A model generated the notes under the pieces. That model did no database searches. It saw only the letters and a list, made by a program, of their open reading frames with translations, and had not been told where the DNA came from. Position numbers and translations under genes: made by a program. 64,000 nt of DNA, taken from NCBI RefSeq assembly GCF_022802975.1, contig NZ_JAFEVZ010000007.1:186001-250000 (forward strand), read 5' to 3'. Every line of letters starts with the position of its first letter. The stretch's first letter is position 1. This DNA is from Flavobacterium pectinovorum (lineage in GTDB: Bacteria; Bacteroidota; Bacteroidia; Flavobacteriales; Flavobacteriaceae). Positions 1 through 10,400 of this stretch are shown here, one piece after another.

Positions 1-1889
1 GGAGTACCTCTGTAGAGAAAATCTCAGAAACGGAATTTATTTTAAAAGCAGAAGCCACAATACAATCAGGATGGCATTTATACGGACAGTATATCGAAGA
101 AGGAGGACCCTCACCTACCCTTTTTACGTTTGACAATTCAAAAAAGCCATTTGAACTTATTGATAAAACTACTGAGGAAAAAGGGCATGAAGTAATGGAT
201 AAGATCTTCAATATGAAAATAAAATATTTTGAAGATAAAGCACTTTTTTCCCAAAAAGTAAAATTTAATTCTAATGATGTTTTCGATATTACTGCAGAAG
301 TTGAATTCATGGTTTGTGATGACAAAAATTGTCTGCCACCTGCCTCGGAAGAGTTAGTATTTAAATTGCCCAATGCAAAAAAGACTCCACTTGCTGAAAC
401 TCCGGTTGCCAAAGACGCACCAGAAAAACCCAAAAAAGATTCAAGAGGTCTTGTTAGTATTTTTATAATTGCTTTTTTATCAGGTTTTGCAGCCTTGCTG
501 ACTCCATGTGTTTTTCCAATGATTCCAATGACGGTAAGTTTTTTTACCAAGCAGAGCAAAACTAAGGCTGCCGGAATTCGCAATGCATTGATTTACGGAC
601 TTTCTATAATCATTATTTATGTCTTGCTAGGTTCAATTGTAACGGCTTTTTTTGGAGCAGATTCTTTGAATGCCCTTTCAACGAATGTTTGGTTCAATAT
701 CATTTTCTTTATCTTATTGGTTGTTTTTGCCTGTTCTTTTTTGGGCGCTTTCGAAATTATGCTGCCAAATTCATTAGCAAACAAAGTCGATTCTCAGGCA
801 GACAAGGGAGGCCTAATTGGTATTTTCTTTATGGCCTTGGCCTTGGCCATTGTATCCTTTTCATGTACCGGTCCCATTGTAGGAACGTTATTGGTTGAAG
901 CAGCCTCAAAAGGCGGTATAGCGCCGATTATAGGAATGTTAGGATTCTCAACGGCTATTGCATTGCCTTTTTCTTTGTTTGCTGCGTTTCCGGGCTGGCT
1001 CAATGCACTGCCGAAATCAGGCGGCTGGCTGAATACGGTAAAAGTGGTATTAGGCTTTTTAGAACTGGCTTTAGCTTTCAAATTTTTATCCAATGCTGAC
1101 TTGGTTCTGCAGCTGCACTGGCTGGAAAGAGAAGTTTTCCTTGCCATTTGGATTGCTGTTTTTGGAGTTTTGGCTTTTTATTTATTCGGAAAAATTAAGC
1201 TGCCGCACGATTCTCCTTTAAATCATATTTCTGTCGGAAGATTAAGTTTTGGGCTGATTGTTCTGGCTTTTACAATTTATTTGATTCCCGGGCTTTGGGG
1301 CGCTCCACTTAAAATAATCAGTGGTTTTCCTCCTCCAATGCATTACAGTGAATCTCCGGACGGAGTTGGAGGTTCTAAAGTTCATACCGAGACTTCTAAT
1401 AATTCGCTTCCGGAAGGAGCAGAATATGGTCCGCAGCACATCATAACCTTTCATGATTATGAAAAAGGAATGCAATACGCTAAAAAAATAGGGAAGCCAG
1501 TATTGCTGGATTTTACCGGATATGCTTGTGTAAACTGCAGAAAAATGGAAGAGCTGGTGTGGTCGAACCCGAAAGTTTTAGGAGTTTTAAATAAAGACCT
1601 GGTTCTGATTTCTTTATATGTTGATGATAAAAAAGAACTTCCTCAAACAGAACAGTATGTTTCTGAAACCACGGGAAAGAAAATTAAGACGATCGGAAAT
1701 AAATGGAGCGACCTTCAAATTAAAACCTATAAGGCAAATGCACAGCCGTTCTATGTAATTGTAGATCACAATAGTGCATCTTTGACAGAAACTTCAGCTT
1801 ATAATCCTGATATAGAAGAATATTACAATTGGCTGCAAAGCGGAATCAAAAACTTTAAAAATAATAGTTTAAAAAAAAGACAGCAATGA
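1..1889 (+). CDS. dsbD: DsbD-like thiol:disulfide interchange protein (5' end outside window)
   Basis: Inner-membrane protein that passes electrons from cytoplasmic thioredoxin to envelope thiol proteins. The frame is open from base 3, so the start lies upstream; an internal ATG at 195 is not the true start because the preceding codons read as more of the N-terminal DsbD domain (a GWHLYGQY segment). Seen in order: the end of the periplasmic domain with a Cys-rich VCDDKNC motif, about eight membrane segments including TPCVFPMIPMTVSFF and SCTGPIVGTLL, which carry the two membrane cysteines of the family, and a C-terminal thioredoxin domain with the active-site motif ACVNC. Family and role are secure. 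The physiological partner is not visible here. Confidence 0.93.
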   Translation, partial: STSVEKISETEFILKAEATIQSGWHLYGQYIEEGGPSPTLFTFDNSKKPFELIDKTTEEKGHEVMDKIFNMKIKYFEDKALFSQKVKFNSNDVFDITAEVEFMVCDDKNCLPPASEELVFKLPNAKKTPLAETPVAKDAPEKPKKDSRGLVSIFIIAFLSGFAALLTPCVFPMIPMTVSFFTKQSKTKAAGIRNALIYGLSIIIIYVLLGSIVTAFFGADSLNALSTNVWFNIIFFILLVVFACSFLGAFEIMLPNSLANKVDSQADKGGLIGIFFMALALAIVSFSCTGPIVGTLLVEAASKGGIAPIIGMLGFSTAIALPFSLFAAFPGWLNALPKSGGWLNTVKVVLGFLELALAFKFLSNADLVLQLHWLEREVFLAIWIAVFGVLAFYLFGKIKLPHDSPLNHISVGRLSFGLIVLAFTIYLIPGLWGAPLKIISGFPPPMHYSESPDGVGGSKVHTETSNNSLPEGAEYGPQHIITFHDYEKGMQYAKKIGKPVLLDFTGYACVNCRKMEELVWSNPKVLGVLNKDLVLISLYVDDKKELPQTEQYVSETTGKKIKTIGNKWSDLQIKTYKANAQPFYVIVDHNSASLTETSAYNPDIEEYYNWLQSGIKNFKNNSLKKRQQ

Positions 1890-1895
1890 AAACTA

Positions 1896-2142
1896 TTGCA
1901 GATAATACACCAGCTATTGAATTATAGCACTATTTTTCTCAGTTCAGGGGAAACACATGGTAAATCATCCACAAATGATTTTTTTAATCACCAAGGATTG
2001 GTTGTCGCTTTTTACCTCAGCGATGTCGGAAAAAATCATGTTGTACAATTTACTGGAGAAGGTCAATGGATATCTGATGTGCAGTCCTTCACTACAGGCT
2101 GCACATTTTAGAACCCAAATTATTAGAGAAGATTCTAACTGA
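1896..2142 (+). pseudogene. Remnant of a Crp/Fnr-family regulator
   Basis: This 374-base gap between the DsbD gene and the intact regulator holds no intact gene. One frame reads VGKNHVVQFTGEGQWISDV followed by QSFTTG, which matches the part of the cyclic-nucleotide-binding domain typical of Bacteroidota Crp-like proteins (usually EHVVQFAIEGWWISDLYSFLTG). Stops and frame changes lie on both sides, and neither an N-terminal barrel nor a C-terminal helix-turn-helix can be read. I read it as a decayed gene. The similarity is judged by eye. Confidence 0.5.
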
Positions 2143-2177
2143 AATTTTTTAGAAACTATATAAACGTATTCATCCCG

Positions 2178-2199
2178 TGCAGCACTTTAACTTGCTGCA
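2178..2199. other. Inverted repeat upstream of the Crp/Fnr gene
   Basis: TGCAGCA at 2178-2184 and TGCTGCA at 2193-2199 form a perfect 7-base inverted repeat with an 8-base spacer, 65 bases before the Crp/Fnr start. It could be a dimeric regulator site or a transcript hairpin. There is no T-run, so it is not a clear terminator. Confidence 0.3.
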
Positions 2200-2263
2200 T
2201 GATAGAAAAAAGCATATTTCAGTAAAAGGTATCTGAGAGATATTAATTCCTATAATTACACAA

Positions 2264-2890
2264 ATGCAAAACACCTTAAAACAAATTTTTCCAAATTTTT
2301 CCAACGAACTATTGTCGGCGATTGAAGAAAATGCAAGCGAACAAAATTTTGAAGCCGGCACTATTCTGATGCGTACAGGACAATACATCAAAAATACCGT
2401 TTTAATTTTAGAAGGAAAAATAAAAATCTATCGTGAAGGAGAAGATGGTGGCGAGTTTTTAATGTATTACCTGCATCCTGGACAGGCTTGTGCCATTTCA
2501 ATGATCTGTACAGCCAGAAGTGAAAAAAGCCAGATCATGGCAAAAGTCGTCGAAGATGTTTCAGTGATGATGATTCCTCTTCCGCTGATGGAAAAATGGA
2601 TGATGGAACACCGTTCCTGGTACGAATTTGTAATTGAAACCTACCGGAACCGGTTTGAAGAAATTTTAGAAGTTGTTGACAATATAGCATTTCGTTCGAC
2701 AGACGAGCGATTGGAATTTTATCTAAAAAGACATTCAAAAGCATGCGGCTGCACTGAAGTTAAACTATCTCATCAGGAAATTGCAACTGAATTAAACACC
2801 TCCAGAGAAGTTGTATCCCGATTACTAAAAAAAATGGAGCAACGAGGATTAGTTAAACTAAACCGCAATCACATCGAGCTTTTAAAATAA
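2264..2890 (+). CDS. Crp/Fnr-family transcriptional regulator
   Basis: One-component cytoplasmic regulator of 208 residues, the usual family length. Residues about 10-120 form the cyclic-nucleotide-binding-type beta barrel (GTILMRTGQYIKNTVLILEG is typical of the first strands). The C-terminal part carries a winged helix-turn-helix: LSHQEIATELNTSREVVSRL is the recognition region, with the family's TSREVVSRLLKK signature. Cysteines occur at AISMIC and at ACGC just before the HTH, but there is no N-terminal four-cysteine FNR cluster, so an oxygen-sensing Fe-S centre is not supported. It sits alone, after the decayed paralogue. Effector and targets are unknown. Confidence 0.9.
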   Translation: MQNTLKQIFPNFSNELLSAIEENASEQNFEAGTILMRTGQYIKNTVLILEGKIKIYREGEDGGEFLMYYLHPGQACAISMICTARSEKSQIMAKVVEDVSVMMIPLPLMEKWMMEHRSWYEFVIETYRNRFEEILEVVDNIAFRSTDERLEFYLKRHSKACGCTEVKLSHQEIATELNTSREVVSRLLKKMEQRGLVKLNRNHIELLK

Positions 2891-2965
2891 TTTTAAAATG
2901 CAGCTGGCGCTTAAAAAATTCATGATTTGTGTAGTCGGAAATTCTAAATGCACTGAGAATCGAGC

Positions 2966-3775
2966 TCAATAAAATCGGTAAAAAGTTGGTTTAATAATAA
3001 ATCCTATCCTTAGCATTCCTTGTTCTGATTTAAAATCTATTAGACTTTCACTATATCCCTGCCACCATTGGAGCGTTATAAGCTGATTGGCTTTTTTTGT
3101 TAATTTGTAACTAATTGCTGCATTAAAACTGCCTTTAAAATCCCAGTCTGCTCCCTTTCTAATCGTGACATCAAAAAAAAGTCTGTCTCTCAAAGAAATC
3201 CATTGCAGCTGACCTTCAGCGTAGCCTATATATCTGGGAAGAGATGGATTATTATCTATCAAAAAAGGAATCCACGCCTTAATTGTGATAAACAATTTTT
3301 GCGAATAAATTCTTGTAAATCCTATTGAAACTGCATTAAAGCTGCGTGAATAAATACTATCCCGGCCATTGGATTCATGCTCAATCCCATAGGACAAAAC
3401 ACCATGAAAACTGTTATTTTTAAATATTGGTTTTAACAGCATCAGCCCAGGATTATAGTTACTTTCTTCAAATGGACTGGAGGCTTTATAAATCTTCCAG
3501 AAAGATTTCTGCGTATAAGTAAGATAAGGATACGCTCCCAGTATTTCAGGTTTATTGGATAAACGCTGTTTAAAGCTAAACTGAAACTTTGCATCCATAT
3601 TATTTCTGGAAGGTGTTTCTCCAAGACGAACACCTGTTACAAAATAATTGTCTTTATAAATCGAAAAAGCCGGCAGACTTGTAATTATTTTCTGAATGGA
3701 ATCTTTATCCATCGGAATCTGCGAATAACAGCAGGTGCATAAAAAAAATAAAACCAAAAAACCATGTAATTTCAT
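2966..3775 (-). CDS. pldA: Outer-membrane phospholipase A (copy 1)
   Basis: Calcium-dependent outer-membrane phospholipase (OMPLA/PldA family), which degrades phospholipids misplaced in the outer leaflet. After a signal peptide (about residues 1-18, ending CYSQ) the protein has beta-barrel character. It carries the catalytic triad in family spacing: His133 and Ser135 in EHESNGRDS, and Asn147 twelve residues after the serine, exactly as in E. coli OMPLA (H142, S144, N156). Length (269) matches the family. It ends in an aromatic residue (FYRFY), as barrel proteins do. A close paralogue lies at 57815-58621, there directly beside an RND efflux operon, suggesting that phospholipid removal and efflux are functionally linked. 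Confidence 0.88.
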   Translation of the reverse strand: MKLHGFLVLFFLCTCCYSQIPMDKDSIQKIITSLPAFSIYKDNYFVTGVRLGETPSRNNMDAKFQFSFKQRLSNKPEILGAYPYLTYTQKSFWKIYKASSPFEESNYNPGLMLLKPIFKNNSFHGVLSYGIEHESNGRDSIYSRSFNAVSIGFTRIYSQKLFITIKAWIPFLIDNNPSLPRYIGYAEGQLQWISLRDRLFFDVTIRKGADWDFKGSFNAAISYKLTKKANQLITLQWWQGYSESLIDFKSEQGMLRIGFIIKPTFYRFY

Positions 3776-3869
3776 CTCAGTATAAATTTATTCTTCTTCA
3801 CTGTAAAGAGTTAATGAATGGTAGAGAGTCAGAAACTACCTTTTGTAAATCAGCTTATCGCTTCAGGTT

Positions 3870-4922
3870 TTAGATCTGCTCCAAGACAGCACCATATAGT
3901 AACTTTTTGCTTTGGCGCACTTCGCTTTGATGCCTTCTTTTTCGCATAGTACCCCACTTCAGGCATAATGCTCCCCAAGAAAAACCAGCCCCGAATGTTG
4001 TAATGAGTAAATATTGCCCTTTTTTGAAATCATCTTTGAAGTCCCATAAACACAAAGGAATGGTTGCTGATGTAGTATTGCCGTAACGCTCAATATTTAC
4101 CTTAACTTTATTTATATCTATGTTCAAATTTTCGCTGACTGTTTTTATAATTCTCAAATTAGCCTGATGCGGTATAACCCAGTCGATATCCTCTATTTCT
4201 AATTCATTTTTAATCAATACTTCCTTTGAGACCTTGCTCATTAAGGAAACCGCTTTCTTAAATACATGTAGGCCTTCTTGTTTGATAAAATGGCTGCGAT
4301 GAATAATACTCTGCATAGAGGCAGGCATTTTAGATCCCCCTGCAGGTACAAATAATGACGATGTACCCCCACCGTCTGTTCGTAGAATACTTTTCATCAT
4401 ACCATAATCTGACTGCGTTTTTTCCAGCAAAACTGCTCCGGCGCCATCTCCAAATAGAATGCAGGTATCACGGTTTTCATAATCAACAATAGAACTCATT
4501 TTATCTGCTCCTGCTACAATTATTTTTTCATAACGACCACTCTGAATCATACTAGAAGCTAATTCTAAAGCATACAAAAAACCGCTGCAAGCAGCGTTGA
4601 TATCTAATCCAAAAGCATTTTTAAGACCGTTTTTTTCGCATACTTTACTGGCCGTTGGTGCCAGAATATAATCCGGAGTTGCGGTAGCTATTATCAAAGC
4701 TTCTATTTCATTACGATCTACATCATACTGTTCAAGGAGATTTTCGATAGCTGCAGAAGCTAAATCAGATGTTGCGGTATTTTCATCAGCTATCCTTCTC
4801 TCTTTTATACCTGTTCTTTTTTCAATCCACAACTCTGATGTTTCAACTTTTTCGCAGATTGTTTTATTATCTAAAATTGCAGCTGGAACATATCCTCCTA
4901 CAGCTGTTATTACTGCATTCAT
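3870..4922 (-). CDS. fabH: 3-oxoacyl-ACP synthase III (FabH-like) with a C-terminal extension
   Basis: Condenses an acyl-CoA starter with malonyl-ACP, or performs a related ketosynthase reaction. The triad is visible: Cys112 in NAACSGFLYAL, His252 in IPHQANLRI, Asn282 in RYGNTTSATIPL. FGDGAGAVLLE is also typical. The canonical FabH C-terminus falls near LKWG at residue 324, but this frame continues 26 residues into a basic tail (TMRKRRHQ...). The tail begins at a run of four G on the coding strand (about 3950). One extra G would give YYAKKKASKRS instead, so a one-base indel there is possible. The gene is not in a fatty-acid operon. Being between a phospholipase and a stress protein, a role in special lipids or lipid repair is possible, but this is inference. 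Confidence 0.9.
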   Translation of the reverse strand: MNAVITAVGGYVPAAILDNKTICEKVETSELWIEKRTGIKERRIADENTATSDLASAAIENLLEQYDVDRNEIEALIIATATPDYILAPTASKVCEKNGLKNAFGLDINAACSGFLYALELASSMIQSGRYEKIIVAGADKMSSIVDYENRDTCILFGDGAGAVLLEKTQSDYGMMKSILRTDGGGTSSLFVPAGGSKMPASMQSIIHRSHFIKQEGLHVFKKAVSLMSKVSKEVLIKNELEIEDIDWVIPHQANLRIIKTVSENLNIDINKVKVNIERYGNTTSATIPLCLWDFKDDFKKGQYLLITTFGAGFSWGALCLKWGTMRKRRHQSEVRQSKKLLYGAVLEQI

Positions 4923-5163
4923 TGTTTAATATTTTTTTATAATTTACATTTGATTGAGAAGTAGTGCACGAATAGAAAATTTAAAAGGCGCTAAAAAAAG
5001 ATCAATTAATTTTTCATTCTGCAAATCGATACATTTACACTTAAAATTACAACAACAAGGGCCGCGTCCAGTAAGTATGAAGATTCAGCTTTGAACAAAT
5101 CAAAAAAGCTTACCAAACACAACTACTGTGCGACCTCTTAACTTTAACCAGCAATTCCCGATT

Positions 5164-5988
5164 TTAATAATTCGGGATTGACAGCAATGGTATCTCCATA
5201 CCTGCAGCCATTATTCTGGTTTTGCTTATATGAACCAGCGAGTCCCAAAAGCCATATTTTCTAGGCATCATTACTAAAATATCGGCGTTATACTTTTTGA
5301 TTTCTTTTTTTATCTCTTCAATGACAGCGTTGGACCTCACGCTTTTATAAATGTATTTAACATCCTCAAGCTCCTCTTCTCCGGTTAACCTTATTGAGTG
5401 CTCTTCTTTAAGTTCCTTTATGCTGTTATTAACGTTAAAAATTTCAATTTCAGTGCCAAGGGGTTCAGCTATATTTCTAATCCAGCTGAATTTTTTAATC
5501 GATGACCAGCCTACAGAATCCGATGCATAAAGAATTTTTTTTAACTTATGAAAATGTGCATTTTTAGGCACTGCCAAGACCGGAAAATTTATGTTTTTAA
5601 TTACCGATGTTGTGGAGTTTCCTAATAATTCCTGTGCAAAAGATCTTTCAGCCATTCCCATGACAATAAGATCGGCACCGGTAGTATCAATTATAGATAT
5701 CAGTTCATCTTCTAAAAAAGAATAGCTGCAGAAAGTGCTTACTTCAATATGAAACAGTGCTGCTGTTGCCCTGCCTAAGACATCAAGTCTTGAAACTGCT
5801 TTATCTAGCTGTTTTTGCATTTCGCTGGCACTGATTAGTGAATTTGCGCTGTGTACAGATAACGAAAAAGAATTAAACAATACTAGTTTTGCGCCTACTG
5901 CTTTTGCAATTTCTGCTGCATAGTTAACAGCGTTTGCCGCTGTCTCAGAATAGTTCGTGGCAGCAATAATGGTCAATTGTGAAATCAT
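5164..5988 (-). CDS. Universal stress protein, two UspA domains
   Basis: Cytoplasmic protein of 274 residues made of two tandem Usp folds. The first starts QLTIIAATNYSETAANAVNYA and ends near LIVMGMAERS...NSTTSVIKNINFPVLAVP, which contains the usual nucleotide-loop neighbourhood (G-x2-x9-G(S/T) type, here partly degenerate). The second starts KKILYASDSVGWSS and ends ADILVMMPRKYGF...MEIPLLSIPN, without a clear ATP-binding loop. Tandem Usp proteins are common in Bacteroidota under stress or low oxygen. It lies on the same strand as fabH (about 240-base gap) and the efflux operon; co-transcription is possible but not shown. Confidence 0.88.
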   Translation of the reverse strand: MISQLTIIAATNYSETAANAVNYAAEIAKAVGAKLVLFNSFSLSVHSANSLISASEMQKQLDKAVSRLDVLGRATAALFHIEVSTFCSYSFLEDELISIIDTTGADLIVMGMAERSFAQELLGNSTTSVIKNINFPVLAVPKNAHFHKLKKILYASDSVGWSSIKKFSWIRNIAEPLGTEIEIFNVNNSIKELKEEHSIRLTGEEELEDVKYIYKSVRSNAVIEEIKKEIKKYNADILVMMPRKYGFWDSLVHISKTRIMAAGMEIPLLSIPNY

Positions 5989-6050
5989 CTTTTAAACTTT
6001 TATAGTTATAAAATCGGAGAAATTCAAGTTTACTTTTCAAAAAAAGGAGC

Positions 6051-7322
6051 CTAATATTCACCTATTGCTTTTCTGTACTTAGCTTCCATAATTTTATATG
6101 CTGCTTTAGCATCTATAACATCAGAGTATGCTTTCTGCCAGAGTACCTGTGCCTCTAATACATCTTCCCCCAGAATTGTTCCCGCATTAAAACGATCTTG
6201 GTTTAAACGAAGATTCTCTTCCGCCTGGCCCAATGATTTCCTGCTGAGTTCAATTTGTGTTAACGACTGGTTTAGCATCAGTCGGGAATTTTGAATCTCG
6301 ATACTCAATAATTCCTTGGTTTCTTCCAATTCATACTTTCTGGCTTCAGTTTCAAAATTCTGCTCCTTTACTTTTTGCTTTCGCCCTCCCCAATCCAGTA
6401 TCGGCACGGAGAGGGTCACCAATCCGACAAAAGCCTGCATATCATCACTCCCATTAGAAAAATTGATATTTTTCCCGTATGATGCCAGCCCGTTTGCGCT
6501 CACTGCCAGAGTAGGCATCTGGTTACCTTTTAACAATTTACCCTTATACTCATTGATTTCTATGGCTTTATTAAGTATTCCAATTTCAGAACGGCTATTT
6601 ATGGCAGAATTAATATCAGTCTGGGCAATAAGCTGAACCTCTGCAGATGAATCTTCTTTGATATCAAATTCAACATCATATAAGCCTATTATTTGTTTAA
6701 GGTTCAGTTTAGCAATAGCAAGACCATCATTGGCTTTTGTTAGATTAAGTATTGCTTCATTTTCCTGAACTTCAACTTTTAGAAGATCATTTTTGTAAAT
6801 CAGCCCTGCATCAAAAGAATTCTGAAGATCTTTTTTTAATGTGCTTAAAAGTTTTAAATATTGCTCAGCCAAAGCGATTTTTCCCTTTAGGTTAACAATC
6901 TGCCAGTAGGCTGTCTCTGCGCTCAGCAATACTTCATCTTCTGTTAAATCTTTCTGAGCCGTCTGCAAATCGACAGCTGAGCTTGTCATTTTCTTTGCTG
7001 TTTGAATTTTATTTCCTGCATACAAAACCTGCGTTACTGCTACAGATCCATTGGCACTATATTCGGGAAGCAGGGCTTTAAAAGGGTCCGAAAGATAAAG
7101 TCCGAAAACGCTTGCGTCTACTGTTGGTTTTGCCGCAGCTTTTGCCGCAGCATTAGCCGCTATTGAAGCATTAATTATACTTTGTGCCTTCTTCAGTTTT
7201 TTATTGTTTTCTAAGGCCTTGCTTTTTACCTCCTGTAATGATAATTGCTGTTGGGCCTGAACAAATCCTGACAAGAACATCAGGAAGACCAGTAAAAATA
7301 TTTTATTGTGATTTCTTTTCAT
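6051..7322 (-). CDS. TolC-family outer-membrane efflux protein (copy 1)
   Basis: Outer-membrane channel of a tripartite efflux pump. The 423-residue protein has a signal peptide ending VQAQQ and two long alternating coiled-coil repeats of the OEP family, with the typical LSLQEVKSKALENNKKLKKA start and a second repeat ending NQDRFNAGTILGEDVLEAQ. It is the last gene of a minus-strand operon with the RND transporter (80-base gap) and the adaptor. The paralogue at 58698-59969 has exactly the same length and is clearly homologous throughout. Confidence 0.92.
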   Translation of the reverse strand: MKRNHNKIFLLVFLMFLSGFVQAQQQLSLQEVKSKALENNKKLKKAQSIINASIAANAAAKAAAKPTVDASVFGLYLSDPFKALLPEYSANGSVAVTQVLYAGNKIQTAKKMTSSAVDLQTAQKDLTEDEVLLSAETAYWQIVNLKGKIALAEQYLKLLSTLKKDLQNSFDAGLIYKNDLLKVEVQENEAILNLTKANDGLAIAKLNLKQIIGLYDVEFDIKEDSSAEVQLIAQTDINSAINSRSEIGILNKAIEINEYKGKLLKGNQMPTLAVSANGLASYGKNINFSNGSDDMQAFVGLVTLSVPILDWGGRKQKVKEQNFETEARKYELEETKELLSIEIQNSRLMLNQSLTQIELSRKSLGQAEENLRLNQDRFNAGTILGEDVLEAQVLWQKAYSDVIDAKAAYKIMEAKYRKAIGEY

Positions 7323-7402
7323 GTCTATTCATTTTTTAAAACTTTCCTGTCAAATCTTTATCATAGTTCGGATTCAACAGGAAGTTTAAATTTCTATATT
7401 AA

Positions 7403-10400
7403 TCAATGCGTTGGCTTATACATTACATCCTCCTGACCGTCAGGCTGATTATCAGGCGCTTCATCGTGGATTATAGGATTTTTTAAAAATTTATAATACA
7501 TCACGGGAACAACAAAAAGGGTAAGTATCATGGAGAAGATCAATCCAAAAGCAAGCACGCTTCCCAGAGGCGCCCACATAGGAGACTTGCCAGCAATCAT
7601 AGGCAGAACCCCAACTGCAGCTGCAGCAGAAGTTAAAAATATGGGTCTCATTCTTCTTTTTGCGGCTGCAATAGCAGCTGCTTTATGTTTATAGCCGTGA
7701 TCCCGTATTAGCTCATCTGCATAATCTACCAGTATGATACCATTTCGCACTACAATACCTATTAAACTTATTATTCCCATAAAGCCAGTCATTCCAAGTG
7801 GATTTCCCGTAACAAAAAGTCCTAAAAATGCTCCAAACAGACTCAACAAAAATGTACAAAGCACAATTAGTGATTTTCCAAGACTTTTAAATTGAAACAG
7901 CAGTGTTAAGAAAATAAGAACAAGACTTACTCCAAGGCATACTACCATACGGGGTGCGTTTTCTGCATTAGACTCTTCATCACCACCGTATTGAATAGTG
8001 GTACCACTTGGGAGTTTAAGAGCATCTATTTCGGGCTGGATTTCCTTAAGTATACGGGACGGTTTTTTCCCTAGCTGCGCTTCAGAGTACACACTCAACA
8101 TTTTGAGTCCGTTTCTTCTGAGCAGCATTCCTGTATGCCATTCCGGATCAAGTGTCGCTACAGCTTTAAGCGGTACTTTTTTTCCGTATACAGTTGAAAT
8201 ATGCAGGTTTTCCAGTGCGGTAAGATCTTTTCGGCTCTTTTCATCAAAACGAAGAAAGATGTCTACCGTTTTATCTCCTTCCCATAAAGTTGAAATAGAA
8301 TATCCTTTTAAACCTGCGCCTAAAGTCTGCGTAATTGCCTGATTACTTATACCCAAACGATTAGCCTTTGCATTATCTATATTAAGTTTCACGCCCATAT
8401 AATCATATTCATTACTTAATCGAACATAATTTGCCCCTTCGGTTTTTTCTAAAATATCCTTTATTTTTGATGCTGTGCGCTTCTGGTCTGCTTCATTTTC
8501 ACTTATTACACGTATATCAATGGGCGCCCCTTCCTGAAAGCTCAACTGTTTTATTTTTACCGCGCCATCCTGCATAAATCCTTTTAGCTTATCCAAATAT
8601 TCATTTGCCATCTCATTGGAAGCATCACTATCGGTAGTAGTGATAAAGACCTGTGCAAAATGTTTTCTTGGAGTTTCAGGAGCGTATGAGGTATGAAAAC
8701 GAGGAGAGCTCATACCTATAAAACTGGTTACATCTACAACACGTTTATCGTCTTTTAAGATTTTCTCTAATTCCTTTACTTTTTCTTCTGTTTTTTCCAA
8801 TGAGGTTCCGTTTGGCATCCACACTTCCATATTAAACTGATTGCGCTCGCTTAAAGGAAAAAATTCCGAATCTACTTTAGTAGCAATAAAAATGGCAGCC
8901 ACTACAGACAATACTCCCAAAGCAATAGTGATTTTTGGATTTCTAAATGCCGCTTCTATTCCCTTATCAAAAGTAGACTGCAGATGATCCAGTAAATTTT
9001 TCTTTATTGGTCTGTCGCTTATTTTGTGTTTTAAACCTTTCTTAATAAAAATGTAACAGGTGTACGGAGTAAACAGAAGAGCAACCAGCATTGAAACAAT
9101 TAATGCAATTGCAACTGCTACAGGGAGATAAAACATAAAATCTTTAGCAACACCATCCATGAAGATAGCCAGTGGCAGAAAAGCAAATATGATAGCCAGA
9201 GTTGCTGTAAAGATAGGGATCATCAATTGCTTAGCAGCTTGCCAGGCACTTGTCCAGGGATCAATCCCTTCATCGAGTTTTTCGATATAGTTATCAACCA
9301 CCACAATAGCATTATCAACCACCATTCCAAGCACTATGATCAGCGCGGCAAGTGTTACCTGATGCAATTCAACCCCCAGCATGCTCATAACAGCAAATGT
9401 AATAAGCATAGAAATTGGAGCTGCAGCAGATGCCACTGCGGCAATTCGAAAAGGAAGCAGTAACATAACAACTAAAAGCACCGAGGCAATAGCCAGACCA
9501 AATTCCTTCATAAAATGGCTGATACTATGCTCCACATCTTTAGGCTGGTTTACAATGGTCTTCATTTTGATATCAGGCGGAAATGTCTTTTGTATGGCTT
9601 TGATTTTTGCCTCTACTTCTTCTCCAAAAGCTACAATATTATTCCCAGGAAGCATATCAACAGACAAGACCATGGCATTGTCTTCACCTATTCGCACAAA
9701 TGAAGATTTTTCTTCAAAACGACGTTCAATCTCAGCCACGTCTTTCAAGCGTACAATTGTTCCTGAAGGCGTTGTGTAAACAATCTGCCCCGCGATATCA
9801 TTTTCATCCTTATAGCGGCTGTTGGTGTACACCGGGATAATATTATTGGAACCCATCGAAACCTCACCCGTGTAGCCAGTAACGTTCTGCTGCTGCAGGA
9901 TTCCCATTAATGTCCCGGCATCTAAACCATACTGCTGCAGTTTATTGTCGTCTATCTTAATATAAATCTGCTGACGCTGTCCTCCCGAACGGTTTATTTT
10001 AGAGACCATGGGAATCACTTTGAGCCCATCTTCGAGTTTATCCAGGTATTTTTCTATCTCGGCATAAGAACGTTCTTTTGATGATACCGAAATAATCATC
10101 GCGGTTACATCTGCAAAATTACTGTTGATAAATGGACCGATAACTCCCTGAGGAAGTTTGGAACGCAAATTGGCATCCATATCAAGCTGCAGGGTATGCC
10201 AAAACTTTTTACGATCCTGTACTGTGGTATAAATTTCAGTTGTTATAAAAACTTGCCCTTCACGAACTTCCGACTTTACTTTTTTCTTCTTGATTTCTTC
10301 AAATGAAAATAAGTACTGTTCTATTTTTTTTGCTACTTCCTCTTCTACCTGATGTTCATCTGCTCCTGGATAGATGGCATAAACCAAAGCCGTAGGCATG

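Noticed and set aside
2264..2890. FNR-type Fe-S oxygen sensor
   Set aside because: The N-terminal cysteine cluster of FNR is absent; only isolated cysteines are present.
7998..8342. Plus-strand open frames inside the RND genes (also near 9381, 61196, 62165)
   Set aside because: They are antisense to highly conserved RND coding sequence, the same places in both copies, and encode no known protein.
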